DNA of 64,000 nt, taken from Rouxiella sp. WC2420 (GTDB lineage Bacteria; Pseudomonadota; Gammaproteobacteria; Enterobacterales; Enterobacteriaceae). Under the pieces are notes generated by a model, which worked only from the letters and a program-made list of their open reading frames with translations, was not told where the DNA came from and ran no database searches. The position numbers and the translations under genes were made by a program. Below are positions 8,479 through 17,645 of the stretch, piece by piece. The DNA lies in contig NZ_CP165628.1 in NCBI RefSeq assembly GCF_041200025.1, positions 3,844,001-3,908,000 of the forward strand, read 5' to 3'. Positions within the stretch are counted from its first letter, which is position 1. The number at the start of each line of letters is the position of its first letter.

Positions 8479-8494
8479 TGGTATAACTTTTGCT
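8479..8494 (+). promoter_or_regulatory. Sigma-54 promoter of glnHPQ
   Basis: TGGTATAACTTTTGCT fits the consensus TGGYAYR-N4-YTGCW at every fixed position. The GG (-24) is at 8480-8481 and the GC (-12) at 8492-8493, predicting a start near 8505. With the upstream NtrC sites this gives nitrogen-limitation control, as at glnHp2 of E. coli. Confidence 0.85.
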
Positions 8495-8556
8495 TATCAC
8501 CCCACGTAACTATAAAAGGGTATGTATTCCCATAGACAATTAAAGGAATTGCACTT

Positions 8557-9300
8557 ATGAAGTCGATGTTAAAGGTTTCTCTGGCCGCACTGACGCTGGC
8601 CTTTGCAGTAAGCTCACACGCAGCACAAGAAAAACTTATCGTTGCTACAGATACCGCATTCGTTCCTTTCGAATTTAAACAGGGCGACAAATACGTTGGT
8701 TTTGATATCGACCTTTGGGCTGCACTGGCAAAAGAAATGAAAGTTTCTTATACCCTCAAGCCTATGGACTTTGACGGTATCATCCCGGCTTTGCAGACCA
8801 AAAACATCGACTTGGCTCTGGCTGGTATCACCATTACCCCACAGCGTGCGCAGGCTGTTGATTTCTCTGATGGTTATTATACCAGCGGTTTGATCACCAT
8901 GGTGCAGTCAAGCAATAAAGACATCAAAAGTACCGCTGACTTAAACGGTAAAGTGATTGCAGTCAAGAGCGGCACCAGCTCTGTCAACTACATTGCTTCT
9001 AACCTGAAACCTAAAGACGTTCGCCAGTTCCCGAATATCGACAGCGCCTACATGGAATTGGGTACAGGCCGTGCTGACGCAGTATTGTTCGATGCACCAA
9101 ACATTCAGTACTACATCAAAACTGCCGGTCACGGTAACTTCAAAACTGTAGGGCCGGCTGTTGCAGGTCAGGACTACGGTATTGCCTTCCCGAAAGGCAG
9201 CCCAATGCGTGACAAAGTTAACGCCGCGCTGAAAACTCTGCGCGCCAACGGCACTTATGCAGCTATCTATAAAAAATGGTTCGATGCAGAACCTAAATAA
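8557..9300 (+). CDS. glnH: Glutamine ABC transporter, periplasmic binding protein
   Basis: 247 residues. A signal peptide ends at SSHA, then the mature protein is a cluster-3 solute-binding protein very close to E. coli GlnH (248 residues): [42 protein letters not shown] and [18 protein letters not shown]. It binds L-glutamine in the periplasm and delivers it to GlnPQ. It is the first gene of glnHPQ, with a sigma-54 promoter and NtrC sites upstream. Confidence 0.97.
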   Translation: MKSMLKVSLAALTLAFAVSSHAAQEKLIVATDTAFVPFEFKQGDKYVGFDIDLWAALAKEMKVSYTLKPMDFDGIIPALQTKNIDLALAGITITPQRAQAVDFSDGYYTSGLITMVQSSNKDIKSTADLNGKVIAVKSGTSSVNYIASNLKPKDVRQFPNIDSAYMELGTGRADAVLFDAPNIQYYIKTAGHGNFKTVGPAVAGQDYGIAFPKGSPMRDKVNAALKTLRANGTYAAIYKKWFDAEPK

Positions 9301-9347
9301 TCGAAGTATTGCGATATAGAGCCTACCGTCAACGTTAGAAACTATAT

Positions 9348-9376
9348 CACCGGCCCTGAGTGAATTTCGCCAGGGT
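9348..9376 (+). terminator. glnH-glnP intergenic hairpin
   Basis: In the 108-base gap, CCGGCCCTG pairs with CAGGGTCGG around a short AT-rich loop at roughly 9351-9376, followed by TTGTTTTTG. It probably attenuates transcription or protects the glnH message so that the binding protein is made in excess, as in many ABC operons. Confidence 0.5.
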
Positions 9377-9408
9377 CGGCTTGTTTTTGTTTATCAGGAG
9401 ATTAATCC

Positions 9409-10068
9409 ATGCAGTTTGACTGGAGCGTTGTTTGGGCCGCTCTTCCTATCCTTCTTGAAGGCGCCAAGATGACCCTGTGGATTTCTATCCTGGGTTTAGT
9501 GGGCGGCGTAATTATCGGCGTCACTGCGGGCTTCGCGCGCGCATTTGGTGGAATGATCAGCCGTAATATTGCTCTGGTATTCATCGAGCTTATTCGCGGT
9601 ACTCCAATTGTTGTTCAGGTAATGTTTATCTATTTTGCCTTGCCAATGATGATCAGCGGATTGCGTATCGATCCCTTTACCGCTGCCGTGGTAACTATCA
9701 TTATCAACTCCGGTGCCTATATTGCCGAGATTACTCGCGGGGCCGTGCAGTCTATCAACCGTGGCTTTAACGAAGCTGGCCTGGCGTTGGGGCTTTCCCG
9801 TCGTGCAACGCTGCGTTACATCATCATGCCTTTGGCCCTGCGCCGCATGTTGCCACCGTTGGGTAACCAATGGATCGTCAGTATCAAAGATACCTCGCTG
9901 TTTATTGTTATCGGCGTAGCGGAACTTACTCGTGAAGGTCAGGAAATCATTGCCGGTAACTTCCGCGCGATGGAGATCTGGAGTGCTGTTGCCGTTATCT
10001 ATCTGATCATCACGCTGGCACTGAGCTTTGCGATGCGCCGCTTAGAACGCAAACTGAAAATTTTATGA
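9409..10068 (+). CDS. glnP: Glutamine ABC transporter, permease
   Basis: 219-residue inner-membrane permease of the HisM/GlnP family with five predicted helices. The EAA loop is [20 protein letters not shown]. The sequence IFALPMMIS-type region and RDTSLF-like segment ([20 protein letters not shown]) match GlnP. The stop overlaps the glnQ start (ATGA), indicating coupling. Confidence 0.95.
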   Translation: MQFDWSVVWAALPILLEGAKMTLWISILGLVGGVIIGVTAGFARAFGGMISRNIALVFIELIRGTPIVVQVMFIYFALPMMISGLRIDPFTAAVVTIIINSGAYIAEITRGAVQSINRGFNEAGLALGLSRRATLRYIIMPLALRRMLPPLGNQWIVSIKDTSLFIVIGVAELTREGQEIIAGNFRAMEIWSAVAVIYLIITLALSFAMRRLERKLKIL

Positions 10069-10787
10069 TTGAATTTAAAAACGTTTCCAAACACTTTGGC
10101 AAAACCCAGGTGTTACATAATATCGACCTGAACATCAAACAGGGCGAAGTCGTGGTCATTATCGGCCCTTCAGGCTCAGGTAAATCTACCCTGCTGCGCT
10201 GCATCAACAAGCTGGAAGAAATCACTTCCGGTGACTTGATAGTCGATGGGCTGAAGGTTAACGACCCTAAAGTCGATGAGCGCCTTATTCGTCAGGAAGC
10301 GGGCATGGTTTTCCAGCAATTCCATCTGTTCCCACACATGACTGCACTTGAAAACGTCGCCTTTGGCCCGATTCGCGTGCGCGGTGCGAGCAAGGATGAC
10401 GCACAAAAACTGGCAAAAGAGCTGCTGGCTAAAGTGGGCCTTTCTGAAAGAGCGCACCACTACCCTTCCGAGCTTTCTGGCGGCCAACAGCAGCGCGTGG
10501 CGATTGCCCGTGCGCTGGCAGTCAAACCTAAGCTGATGCTGTTTGATGAGCCAACCTCGGCGCTGGATCCAGAACTGCGTCATGAAGTGCTGACCGTCAT
10601 GAAAGATCTCGCGGAAGAAGGCATGACAATGGTTATTGTGACCCATGAAGTCGGCTTTGCCGAGAAAGTGGCGTCGCGCCTGATCTTCATTGATAAAGGC
10701 CGCATCGCCGAGGATGGTCCTCCGGCCGAGTTGATTGCCAACCCGCCAAGCGATCGTTTACGCGAATTCCTGCAGCACGTTTCCTAA
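10065..10787 (+). CDS. glnQ: Glutamine ABC transporter, ATPase
   Basis: 240-residue ABC ATPase, the same length as E. coli GlnQ. Walker A is GPSGSGKST at about 34-42, the signature is [15 protein letters not shown], Walker B is [13 protein letters not shown] and the switch histidine is in [11 protein letters not shown]. It powers glutamine import through GlnP. In E. coli ybiO and rlmF follow; here a chitinase block intervenes and ybiO is absent. Confidence 0.96.
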   Translation: MIEFKNVSKHFGKTQVLHNIDLNIKQGEVVVIIGPSGSGKSTLLRCINKLEEITSGDLIVDGLKVNDPKVDERLIRQEAGMVFQQFHLFPHMTALENVAFGPIRVRGASKDDAQKLAKELLAKVGLSERAHHYPSELSGGQQQRVAIARALAVKPKLMLFDEPTSALDPELRHEVLTVMKDLAEEGMTMVIVTHEVGFAEKVASRLIFIDKGRIAEDGPPAELIANPPSDRLREFLQHVS

Positions 10788-10790
10788 GAA

Positions 10791-10814
10791 AAAAGGCCTC
10801 GAAAGAGGCCTTTT
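10791..10814. terminator. Bidirectional terminator, glnQ / chitinase
   Basis: Stem AAAAGGCCTC (10791-10800) and GAGGCCTTTT (10805-10814) with a GAAA tetraloop. The symmetric A/T flanks allow use from both sides. Confidence 0.9.
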
Positions 10815-10880
10815 AGCATTTATCATCAATAAGTTAGAGGTTTTAGGGCTCTAGTGCCAGTACTCGACAGTTTTCAGTAA

Positions 10881-12893
10881 TTACACTGTTTCATTCCACA
10901 ATGTAATCGCAACCCCCGGTATCCAGCCTGAGTTAGAAGTATGCGGATTGATACAAATATATTTAACTCCCGCATAAATGACTTTGTCACCTTTACTGTA
11001 AATATGGCCGCTCACTACCCATGCCGGATAATCTTTAGGCGTTGGGTCAGGTTTCACATTTTGCGATTTAACTACGGTAAGAACGAAGTATTGCTTTTCT
11101 GCCGCTGCGCCTTTTGCATCTTTTACTACCAGCTCAAAAGAAAAATCAGTTGCCGCGGAAACTTCAGGCGCTTTGATTTCAATAACGTCTGCTTTGGTAT
11201 CAGCGCTGACAATGCCCGCTGGCAGAGTCCATTGATAAGACAACTTATCGCCATCTTCATCGCTAGAGGCCTGCGCTGATAATTGCACAACCGATCCTGA
11301 AGTCACTCGCAGAGCAATATGCCCTTTAGGCGCATGATTGGTTTTTTCTGTTTCATCAGTCTGATCGGGGTCATCTTTGCCATTTTTGGCATCAACATTG
11401 ATGCCCTCGAAATAGAAAGGCTTCATATCAATGACTTGTGTTTCAATCTTGCAGCCCATTCCTTCTCTTGCGGCATTAACCAGCAGACCGTTGTCCTGAT
11501 CGATTGTCCAGGTAAAAATAGCCCCCAGGTTATGTTTCACAACATACTCACCCTTGGCTTTTACTGTACGTGGGGTATCGATGGACAAAAACAGTTTGCT
11601 CTCCGGGCTATAGAGATAATCGGCATCAGCAATTTGATCGGTATAGACATTAAAGCCGTTACGACCACATTGCTCTTCAAGATCCAGATAGTTATAAAGT
11701 ATATCTGCCCAAACTGTACTTCCCGATTCCAGGGTTCCCGTCGTTGGCGTTTTTTGGGTATCATATAAACCCTTCAGCGGCGAAAAACTCTCAATTTCGG
11801 CATTTTTAGCATTACGCGAATATCCAGCATAGCCAATATTAATCCGCTCAGAAGGAATACCCTGCGCGATAAGATAATTAATAACTGTATCGACAGAATC
11901 GCCTTCAGGCTCTTTTGGCATCAGGTTAGTATGATGGTTTAATTCCAGCGCCCACGGTGTGCCAAAGAAATCGTAGGTCATCAGATTGATGCCATACAGA
12001 CCAACGGCCAGTAATTCTTTAATTTTAGAATGAGCAATTTTTGTCACGACTGCTGCAGCCGCAATACTAATTTTAACGTCAGAACGGCCAGCTGAATCTA
12101 ACTGCTCACGCAGTTCTTTAATTAACACAACATAGTTATCTCCATCTTCCGGGCCAAAGGGATTCTCATTACCTTTGTCATTAGGGTATTCCCAGTCAAT
12201 ATCAATTTCGCTGAACATGGGGAACTGTTTAAACAGCTTGACCACCCCGAGAGCAAAAATTTTACGACTTTGTGAGCTAGCGGCGAGTTCGTGAAATATA
12301 TTGCTCATCGTCCAGCCGCCAATACTCATGGAAAGAGCCAGCTCATGACCCAGTTTTTTGGCTTTTTGCTGGAAATCACGCAACCCGCCAAGTATTCCCT
12401 TAGTGTCTTCCTGTGTCACAGTGGCAATGTCAATTGGTCGCCAATCCTCAGGCTGGTCGCAGTTACGGTAAGATTGGAAATCTCCCCAAGGGTCTAAAAA
12501 TAGAGGCTCAAACTTGTTTTTATTTTGTTGTGAAGCCGCAGCGTTAATTGCGTTTTTCTTCTCTCCCTGATCGCCCAGAATACCGATAAAACCAAAAATG
12601 ATTTTATCAAAAGCCGTTGGAGATAAATTAGCCAGATCATATCCTGCGCCACGATCACCTTTATCGAACTTGTTATCTAATCGACCATCATATTGTGACC
12701 AGTCAGTATAATAGCCAAAGACTTTAGGTTTACCCTGAACCTGGTATTTATTATAAACATGTTTCATGACTCGACTTGAAGTATAGCTGTAATTACCAAC
12801 CTGGGTTTTAGGATCAAAGTTATCCATTTCATACGCTTTTTCTGTATGCACATCTTTTTGAATCAGTAAACTGTTAACTACTTTATCGTTCAT
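10881..12893 (-). CDS. GH18 chitinase with C-terminal chitin-binding domain, toxin-complex type
   Basis: 670 residues. The GH18 barrel runs from about 55 to 480: KVFGYYTDWSQYDGRLD, SIGGW at 190-194, and SEIDIDWEYP with catalytic Glu235 at the end of DxDxE. Then MTYDFFGTPW follows. A PKD/Ig-like domain follows at about 520-605 and a carbohydrate-binding module of the CBM5/12 type at about 615-670 (PAWVVSGHIYSKGDKVIYAG, ending SGWIPGVAITLWNETV). It has no signal peptide. The barrel resembles the Chi1/Chi2 subunits of the Yersinia entomophaga Yen-Tc toxin (shared GYDLATL-like and HHTNL segments), as I recall them. No toxin-complex A or B genes are in the window. The AT-rich block around it interrupts glnQ-rlmF synteny. 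Export may use the nearby holin-like protein. Confidence 0.9.
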   Translation of the reverse strand: MNDKVVNSLLIQKDVHTEKAYEMDNFDPKTQVGNYSYTSSRVMKHVYNKYQVQGKPKVFGYYTDWSQYDGRLDNKFDKGDRGAGYDLANLSPTAFDKIIFGFIGILGDQGEKKNAINAAASQQNKNKFEPLFLDPWGDFQSYRNCDQPEDWRPIDIATVTQEDTKGILGGLRDFQQKAKKLGHELALSMSIGGWTMSNIFHELAASSQSRKIFALGVVKLFKQFPMFSEIDIDWEYPNDKGNENPFGPEDGDNYVVLIKELREQLDSAGRSDVKISIAAAAVVTKIAHSKIKELLAVGLYGINLMTYDFFGTPWALELNHHTNLMPKEPEGDSVDTVINYLIAQGIPSERINIGYAGYSRNAKNAEIESFSPLKGLYDTQKTPTTGTLESGSTVWADILYNYLDLEEQCGRNGFNVYTDQIADADYLYSPESKLFLSIDTPRTVKAKGEYVVKHNLGAIFTWTIDQDNGLLVNAAREGMGCKIETQVIDMKPFYFEGINVDAKNGKDDPDQTDETEKTNHAPKGHIALRVTSGSVVQLSAQASSDEDGDKLSYQWTLPAGIVSADTKADVIEIKAPEVSAATDFSFELVVKDAKGAAAEKQYFVLTVVKSQNVKPDPTPKDYPAWVVSGHIYSKGDKVIYAGVKYICINPHTSNSGWIPGVAITLWNETV

Positions 12894-13153
12894 TTAATCT
12901 ATTCTCTTTTATATTCTTAGATAGTATTTTATTTACCAACAGACATATTCAACTCTCTGCCGTGGCGTGTTTAAACTAACCCTATTGTGTCAATGCGTAT
13001 ATTTCAAAAAGTGGAACACAACTTACAAAAAATGAAGGAAGCTATATATGATTAAATCGAGCCATTCAAAAAACCGGACGATATTAATAAAATTAAGAAA
13101 CCATTAGCGTATAAACTCATCTTTTATAATTGATATTTTTATTTGTGAAAATC

Positions 13154-13501
13154 TCAACTCTTCTTAAAAAGAGAAACAAAATCGTTGATGTTATTGCCGA
13201 TGGCTTTTAATATTTTCATACACAGCGCGGCGGAAATCATGGCACCAAAGGACGTTTCAGCGACAACAGAACTTGGGGTTATTGCCGAAAGGAAATTGGC
13301 CGCAAACTCCGCTGATATAACGCCAAACATAAACGAAATTATAAATAAAGTTATCTTTCTTGACTTGGATTGAAACTTCCCTGTATACACATAGTAAATT
13401 GCCCCAGTCGATGCCCCCATAGCAACACCGAATCTAGACATTAAATGTAAATTTAAATAAGATAACATATGATTTAATATCATAATAAACGTATGGTTCA
13501 C
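13154..13501 (-). CDS. Small holin-like membrane protein
   Basis: 115 residues from a GTG start with GGGG about 8 bases upstream. It has an amphipathic N-terminus, hydrophobic segments at about 22-40, 50-66 and 80-98 and a lysine-rich C-terminus (FKKS). The layout (GVAMGASTGAIYYVYTG, KITLFIISFMFGVISAEFAA, then FGAMISAALCMKILKAIG) resembles phage-derived holins. It lies between a signal-less chitinase and a large protein that also lacks a signal peptide. In Serratia marcescens chitinase release uses a holin/endopeptidase pathway (ChiWXYZ, type 10 secretion). No endopeptidase or spanin is visible here. The holin function is inferred from form and place. Confidence 0.6.
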   Translation of the reverse strand: MNHTFIMILNHMLSYLNLHLMSRFGVAMGASTGAIYYVYTGKFQSKSRKITLFIISFMFGVISAEFAANFLSAITPSSVVAETSFGAMISAALCMKILKAIGNNINDFVSLFKKS

Positions 13502-13598
13502 TTTATTACCCCGTTAGCCGACAGGAATTTCCCGACCTGAATTTAAAATACTCACCCCTTAATTTTAAAATCATACTTGCACTTTTCCACCATTAAAC

Positions 13599-13631
13599 CA
13601 GAGGCAAATAAACTGCGGTTCTCTGCCTCTG
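13599..13631 (-). terminator. Possible terminator after the 851-residue protein gene
   Basis: CAGAGGCA (13599-13606) pairs with TGCCTCTG (13624-13631) around a 17-base loop. Reading on the minus strand the stem is followed by GTTTAAT, a weak U-tract. Confidence 0.4.
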
Positions 13632-13654
13632 ATTTATTCAATTATTTATAAAAT

Positions 13655-16210
13655 TTATTTTAATGTGTCACTGAAAGTTAGTGGTTGATCGCGGTAAGCA
13701 TTTAGCCTGTCACCCACCCAAGCAGTATCAGCGGCGGTACAACTTAATGGTGGAACAATACCCAACGTACAGCCGCCACCTAGCAGAACGGCGAAAATTC
13801 CCTGTTTTGCAAAATCTTTATAACCAGGTTCAGAGACGTCGAATTTGCCTTTGCGCGTATACATGTGCTCAGGCGTTGCGCCTACCTGTGCCGCAGTGGC
13901 CGGAGCATATTTGTGAAAGTCAAACTCAAGAATCGTCGGGTGAATATTTTTTACGTCAGAGCCAAGCGCGGCATCGCCAAACAAGTAGTTAGCGCTAGAG
14001 CCCCAATGCTGCTCCTCAAAATTATCGGTCACATAATCTGTTTTTAAAGGCGTGCGGCTGGCAGGAATTTGCCAAGGCATTACAGGGCAGTTAAGCTGTT
14101 CGCTAACTTCAGCACAAAAATCATAGAATCGACGCCATTCATGCGGGCCATAGCAATAGCTATTAACATAAGAGCGAATAGTTAAGTCATCAGCCTCATA
14201 GCGGTCAATAGCCAAGAAATCCGGGCAATAATCCCCACTATAGACCTGCAAGGATTTAAGGTAATCTGCGGTATCCTTCCCTGCTTTTTGTGGCGTCATA
14301 GAACCTTTATTATCATAGATCCATATAGAACTTCCGACTCCCCAAAGATTAATTTGCCAACCAAACGTAACTGATGGAGCAATGGTGCAAGCCAACCAGT
14401 TAACGCTTTGAATATACCCCCCCACATTATCTTCAATAGCTTCAGGGATTGCCAAATCGATATTCCAGTGCTTTAGCGCATCGCCCAACGGACTGCGAAC
14501 AGGCATTGGGGTTTCTCTGGTAATTTTGTTTTTTTGGCACTCACCGAGAAAATCAGGATTTACAATAAAACCGGCTGGTACGGGATGTGCAGCATCCTGT
14601 TTATTTTGCGCCGTAGTTAATGCCAAAATAAAATTACCAAAACAGTGCATATGAGCATCTTTGTTACTAAGACCCGATATACCACCGCCGGATAATTGCA
14701 CTGTGTAGGAGATCATGACGGGTAATACATTTCCGTCAGCAGGTAATTCATTTTCTATGGTGCGCGCTAAATTAATCGAATTGACGGTAGCATCATCCTT
14801 GGCAAGAAACTCATTAGGGTTGCCATCTCCGCCAGTACCTGCATATTTAAATATTGAAGAGGTGCGCGCATGAACCAGTAAGTCTTTATTATTGCCTTCA
14901 AACGTAACACACCCGCCAAAGGAGAGATAGTCAGGAAAACCACGTACTGATAAATTAGCCGAAGGTTTTATTTTAATGTTAAGTATGTTTTCAGAAGTAC
15001 TGCTTACGACCAGTGACTCATAACTTTTAACGACATACAATACTTTATTATCAATAAAGTTTTCGATAATCACTTGGTAGGAGCCCGGCATCACCGCTAA
15101 AGGAAATATGATAGTTTTATTATTAACTTCAATATCCTGGACGTAATTCATTTCATCTGATAACAATCGGACAGTGATTTTCTTCTCAATGTCGATTTTG
15201 GTACTCACTTTGATGCTCAATTTTTGTAAAGAGGTTTGTTTTACGTCAGTGCACTCCATCATATCATGCGTAATAACATGGCTAATCAGATTACTGTTTA
15301 GTTTCAATGTTGGAACATTAAACGAGATTTTTTTATTATTGAGTTTAAAAGGGGTAATATGTGTGGATAAATCACCTTCAGGACTGATGTATCGAACATC
15401 AGTCAACTTTCCGGCTGCTGTATCAAAATTATATGTTTGATCTCTTGTTTTAAGGGTTACATGTATTTTTTCGTTACCCACTTCTTCCACTTGTTCAATT
15501 TTGAAGTCTACTGCGCTGAAATAATTTACCTTCCCAAAAGTGACATCGACCTGTGATAGTTCTCCAACAATAACATCTGCCAAATTAGGAGTAGCAACAA
15601 CTGAAACAACAGCGGTACCATCCTCATTTTCGAGGGTTTGACCTTCTATTGCATACCTACCAGATAGTAAGCTGGCCTGCTGCTCTTTTCCTGGGTTTAA
15701 TTCAAAGTTACGGATAATTTCCCCATAACTTAATTTTAATATAGGCCTTAAATTATTCAGTTTTTTCGTATCCGGTGAAGTAGCACAATTAAAGATAATT
15801 GTTCCTTCAGTTTTGGGAAAATCATCCGCGATGATATTTATTTTTTTACAACAAGCCGGAAGCATGTCAGGCAGAATTGACGTCGTAGCATTTGGTGCTT
15901 CAAAAGGAATAGTAATATGATCTTTTTCTGATATAGAAAATTTTTGGCCAGATGCAGGCTTTAAAGTAATCATTATAGAAACATTCTTATCATCAATAGG
16001 TTGATTTTTAACCTCACTGCTGAATCCCACCCAGGGCACAGTACTAATCTGTAATGCCGTGCTCGCAGGTACGGGTGCAATAAAATGAAAAGACAAAAAG
16101 GATTCTGCATTAACCGCCGAGCCATCATCGTTACGGATATTAGATATAACGAGGGTGCCATAATAATTAGTGATTGAGGAGTCAACGCTTGCGTCATAAA
16201 GAATAGTCAT
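13655..16210 (-). CDS. Large multidomain protein, unrecognised; possible carbohydrate-active enzyme
   Basis: 851 residues, no signal peptide. The N-terminal half (about 1-425) is beta-rich and seems to hold several Ig-like or carbohydrate-binding modules, such as WVGFSSEVKNQPIDD near residue 60 and repeated KIxVxLK patterns. The C-terminal half (about 430-851) looks like a compact enzyme-like domain: SFGGCVTFEGNN, then FGWQINLWGVGSSIWIYDN, DFLAIDRYEADD, MPWQIPASRTP and GIFAVLLGGGCTLGIVPP. The alternation of strand-like segments ending in Trp/Asp/Glu suggests a TIM-barrel glycosidase, but I recognise no family motif. It shares orientation with the chitinase and holin-like genes, and GGAAAA precedes its ATG. 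A role with the chitinase in attacking chitinous hosts or substrates is inferred from position. Confidence 0.7.
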   Translation of the reverse strand: MTILYDASVDSSITNYYGTLVISNIRNDDGSAVNAESFLSFHFIAPVPASTALQISTVPWVGFSSEVKNQPIDDKNVSIMITLKPASGQKFSISEKDHITIPFEAPNATTSILPDMLPACCKKINIIADDFPKTEGTIIFNCATSPDTKKLNNLRPILKLSYGEIIRNFELNPGKEQQASLLSGRYAIEGQTLENEDGTAVVSVVATPNLADVIVGELSQVDVTFGKVNYFSAVDFKIEQVEEVGNEKIHVTLKTRDQTYNFDTAAGKLTDVRYISPEGDLSTHITPFKLNNKKISFNVPTLKLNSNLISHVITHDMMECTDVKQTSLQKLSIKVSTKIDIEKKITVRLLSDEMNYVQDIEVNNKTIIFPLAVMPGSYQVIIENFIDNKVLYVVKSYESLVVSSTSENILNIKIKPSANLSVRGFPDYLSFGGCVTFEGNNKDLLVHARTSSIFKYAGTGGDGNPNEFLAKDDATVNSINLARTIENELPADGNVLPVMISYTVQLSGGGISGLSNKDAHMHCFGNFILALTTAQNKQDAAHPVPAGFIVNPDFLGECQKNKITRETPMPVRSPLGDALKHWNIDLAIPEAIEDNVGGYIQSVNWLACTIAPSVTFGWQINLWGVGSSIWIYDNKGSMTPQKAGKDTADYLKSLQVYSGDYCPDFLAIDRYEADDLTIRSYVNSYCYGPHEWRRFYDFCAEVSEQLNCPVMPWQIPASRTPLKTDYVTDNFEEQHWGSSANYLFGDAALGSDVKNIHPTILEFDFHKYAPATAAQVGATPEHMYTRKGKFDVSEPGYKDFAKQGIFAVLLGGGCTLGIVPPLSCTAADTAWVGDRLNAYRDQPLTFSDTLK

Positions 16211-16668
16211 AAGTATTTTCCAATTAATGAAATTATATTTTGTGCAACATTCTTATTGCATAGACACAATGCCACTCACATCAAATTCGTGATATTTCAA
16301 TTAGTGTTGCTCATATTCTAACAATTGAAATGTAAGATTATAAATATTTATGCCATATTTACCCTTCTCTAAGGCCAAAAGTGATAAACCTTGCAATAGC
16401 ATCATCCACAATTGAAAGCACGATTCATAATTAGCCAGTAAATATAAAGCAAATTAATTATTTGATTAACAATTAATAAATTGAAAAAGCTAATAAAACA
16501 ATCATCGCTCAATATAAAACCACCATCTAAATTTATTCGTATGAAATAAGTGGATTTTTTATTTAAATAAACCCATAAAAAAAATGCAGCGACAGCATCT
16601 TTGTTTTAAAAATTATTCTTTTTGTTTGTGTAAAATTTCAGGACATTACAACGCATGAGGTTTAAACA
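16211..16668. other. AT-rich divergent intergenic region
   Basis: 458 AT-rich bases between the 851-residue protein gene (-) and the LysR gene (+). No gene, clear promoter or palindrome is seen beyond A/T runs. By position it should hold both promoters and probably the LysR operator. Confidence 0.5.
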
Positions 16669-17496
16669 ATGATTAGTAAACGATTAAAATCATTTATTGT
16701 AACTGTCCAGGAAGGGACAATAGCGAAAGCAGCTGAGAAACTTTATACCACCCCCCCGCCATTGAGTCGGCAAATAAAGCTGTTGGAAAGTGAACTGGGG
16801 ATTAGCCTTTTCACCCGAAGTAATGCGGGGATGAAGCTAACAGAAAAAGGGAGTGACTTTTATCAAAAAACACTTCAGGCTTATGACTTACTGCTGAGCT
16901 TTTCAAAAAATAAAAATGTCAGAAAAACACGTGAAATCATTGTAAATAATTTACCTTGTATGCACATTTACTCTTTATCCGACTATCTTTCACATAATTC
17001 AAATATAGTTTCTTCTTATACATCAAATAGCTCCCCTGATATTGTCATATCCAGCAGTCCTATAAATGATGACGGCAAGCTTCAATTCGTAAAGAAAGTC
17101 TCAGCCACTATGAATCTAGTTTCAAAAGAAATCAATTTGGATGATAACGATAATTACAAAAAACTGCCTTTTATCCAAAGTTCACGCTTAATGAAATACT
17201 ACGGCATCAATAATTATCTTAGCTCTCTTGAAGAACAAGGTTTTACCGGCGGTATAATTATTAATGATTGTTTTTTAGCAAGAGTTGAGTCGGTACTTTC
17301 AGGAAAAAGCCTCGCCATTATATCTGAAGATTTCTTTTGCTCTTCGTACGCTAAAAAAATGAACATTAAAAGCATTTTAGGGGTGGAGTTTTTGATGGGA
17401 TACTGGATTTACAAGTCGTCTGCGAATATCAATTGCGACGATATCCTTACTTATTATTTAAAAAAAGAAGGCTCTAAATTAGACGTTGCAGAGTAA
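16669..17496 (+). CDS. LysR-family transcriptional regulator
   Basis: 275 residues. The N-terminal winged helix-turn-helix (about 3-62; GTIAKAAEKLYTTPPPLSRQ, then LLESELGISLFTRS) is canonical LysR. The effector domain (about 90-265) is divergent and short. Base composition is AT-rich like the chitinase block, so it probably travelled with it. It is transcribed away from the 851-residue protein gene and is the likely regulator of that gene and of the chitinase. The ligand is unknown. Confidence 0.88.
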   Translation: MISKRLKSFIVTVQEGTIAKAAEKLYTTPPPLSRQIKLLESELGISLFTRSNAGMKLTEKGSDFYQKTLQAYDLLLSFSKNKNVRKTREIIVNNLPCMHIYSLSDYLSHNSNIVSSYTSNSSPDIVISSSPINDDGKLQFVKKVSATMNLVSKEINLDDNDNYKKLPFIQSSRLMKYYGINNYLSSLEEQGFTGGIIINDCFLARVESVLSGKSLAIISEDFFCSSYAKKMNIKSILGVEFLMGYWIYKSSANINCDDILTYYLKKEGSKLDVAE

Positions 17497-17548
17497 AAAT
17501 TCTGACTGACCTTAAAACTTGGCATGAGTAATGTTGTAAGCTATCTGT

Positions 17549-17574
17549 AAAGCTGCTCTCTGGCGGCTTTTTTT
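17549..17574 (+). terminator. Terminator after the LysR gene
   Basis: AAAGCTGC (17549-17556) pairs with GCGGCTTT (17563-17570) with one G-U pair, followed by TTTT. Confidence 0.75.
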
Positions 17575-17584
17575 CACAAATGGC

Positions 17585-17620
17585 ATAAAAAACCCCAGAA
17601 AAATATTAATTAATCTGGGG
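17585..17620 (-). terminator. Terminator of rlmF
   Basis: On the minus strand CCCCAGA (complement of 17614-17620) pairs with TCTGGGG (complement of 17593-17599), followed by a T-run over 17587-17592. Confidence 0.75.
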
Positions 17621-17645
17621 TAATTATTAGATTTTCAAAATTAAT

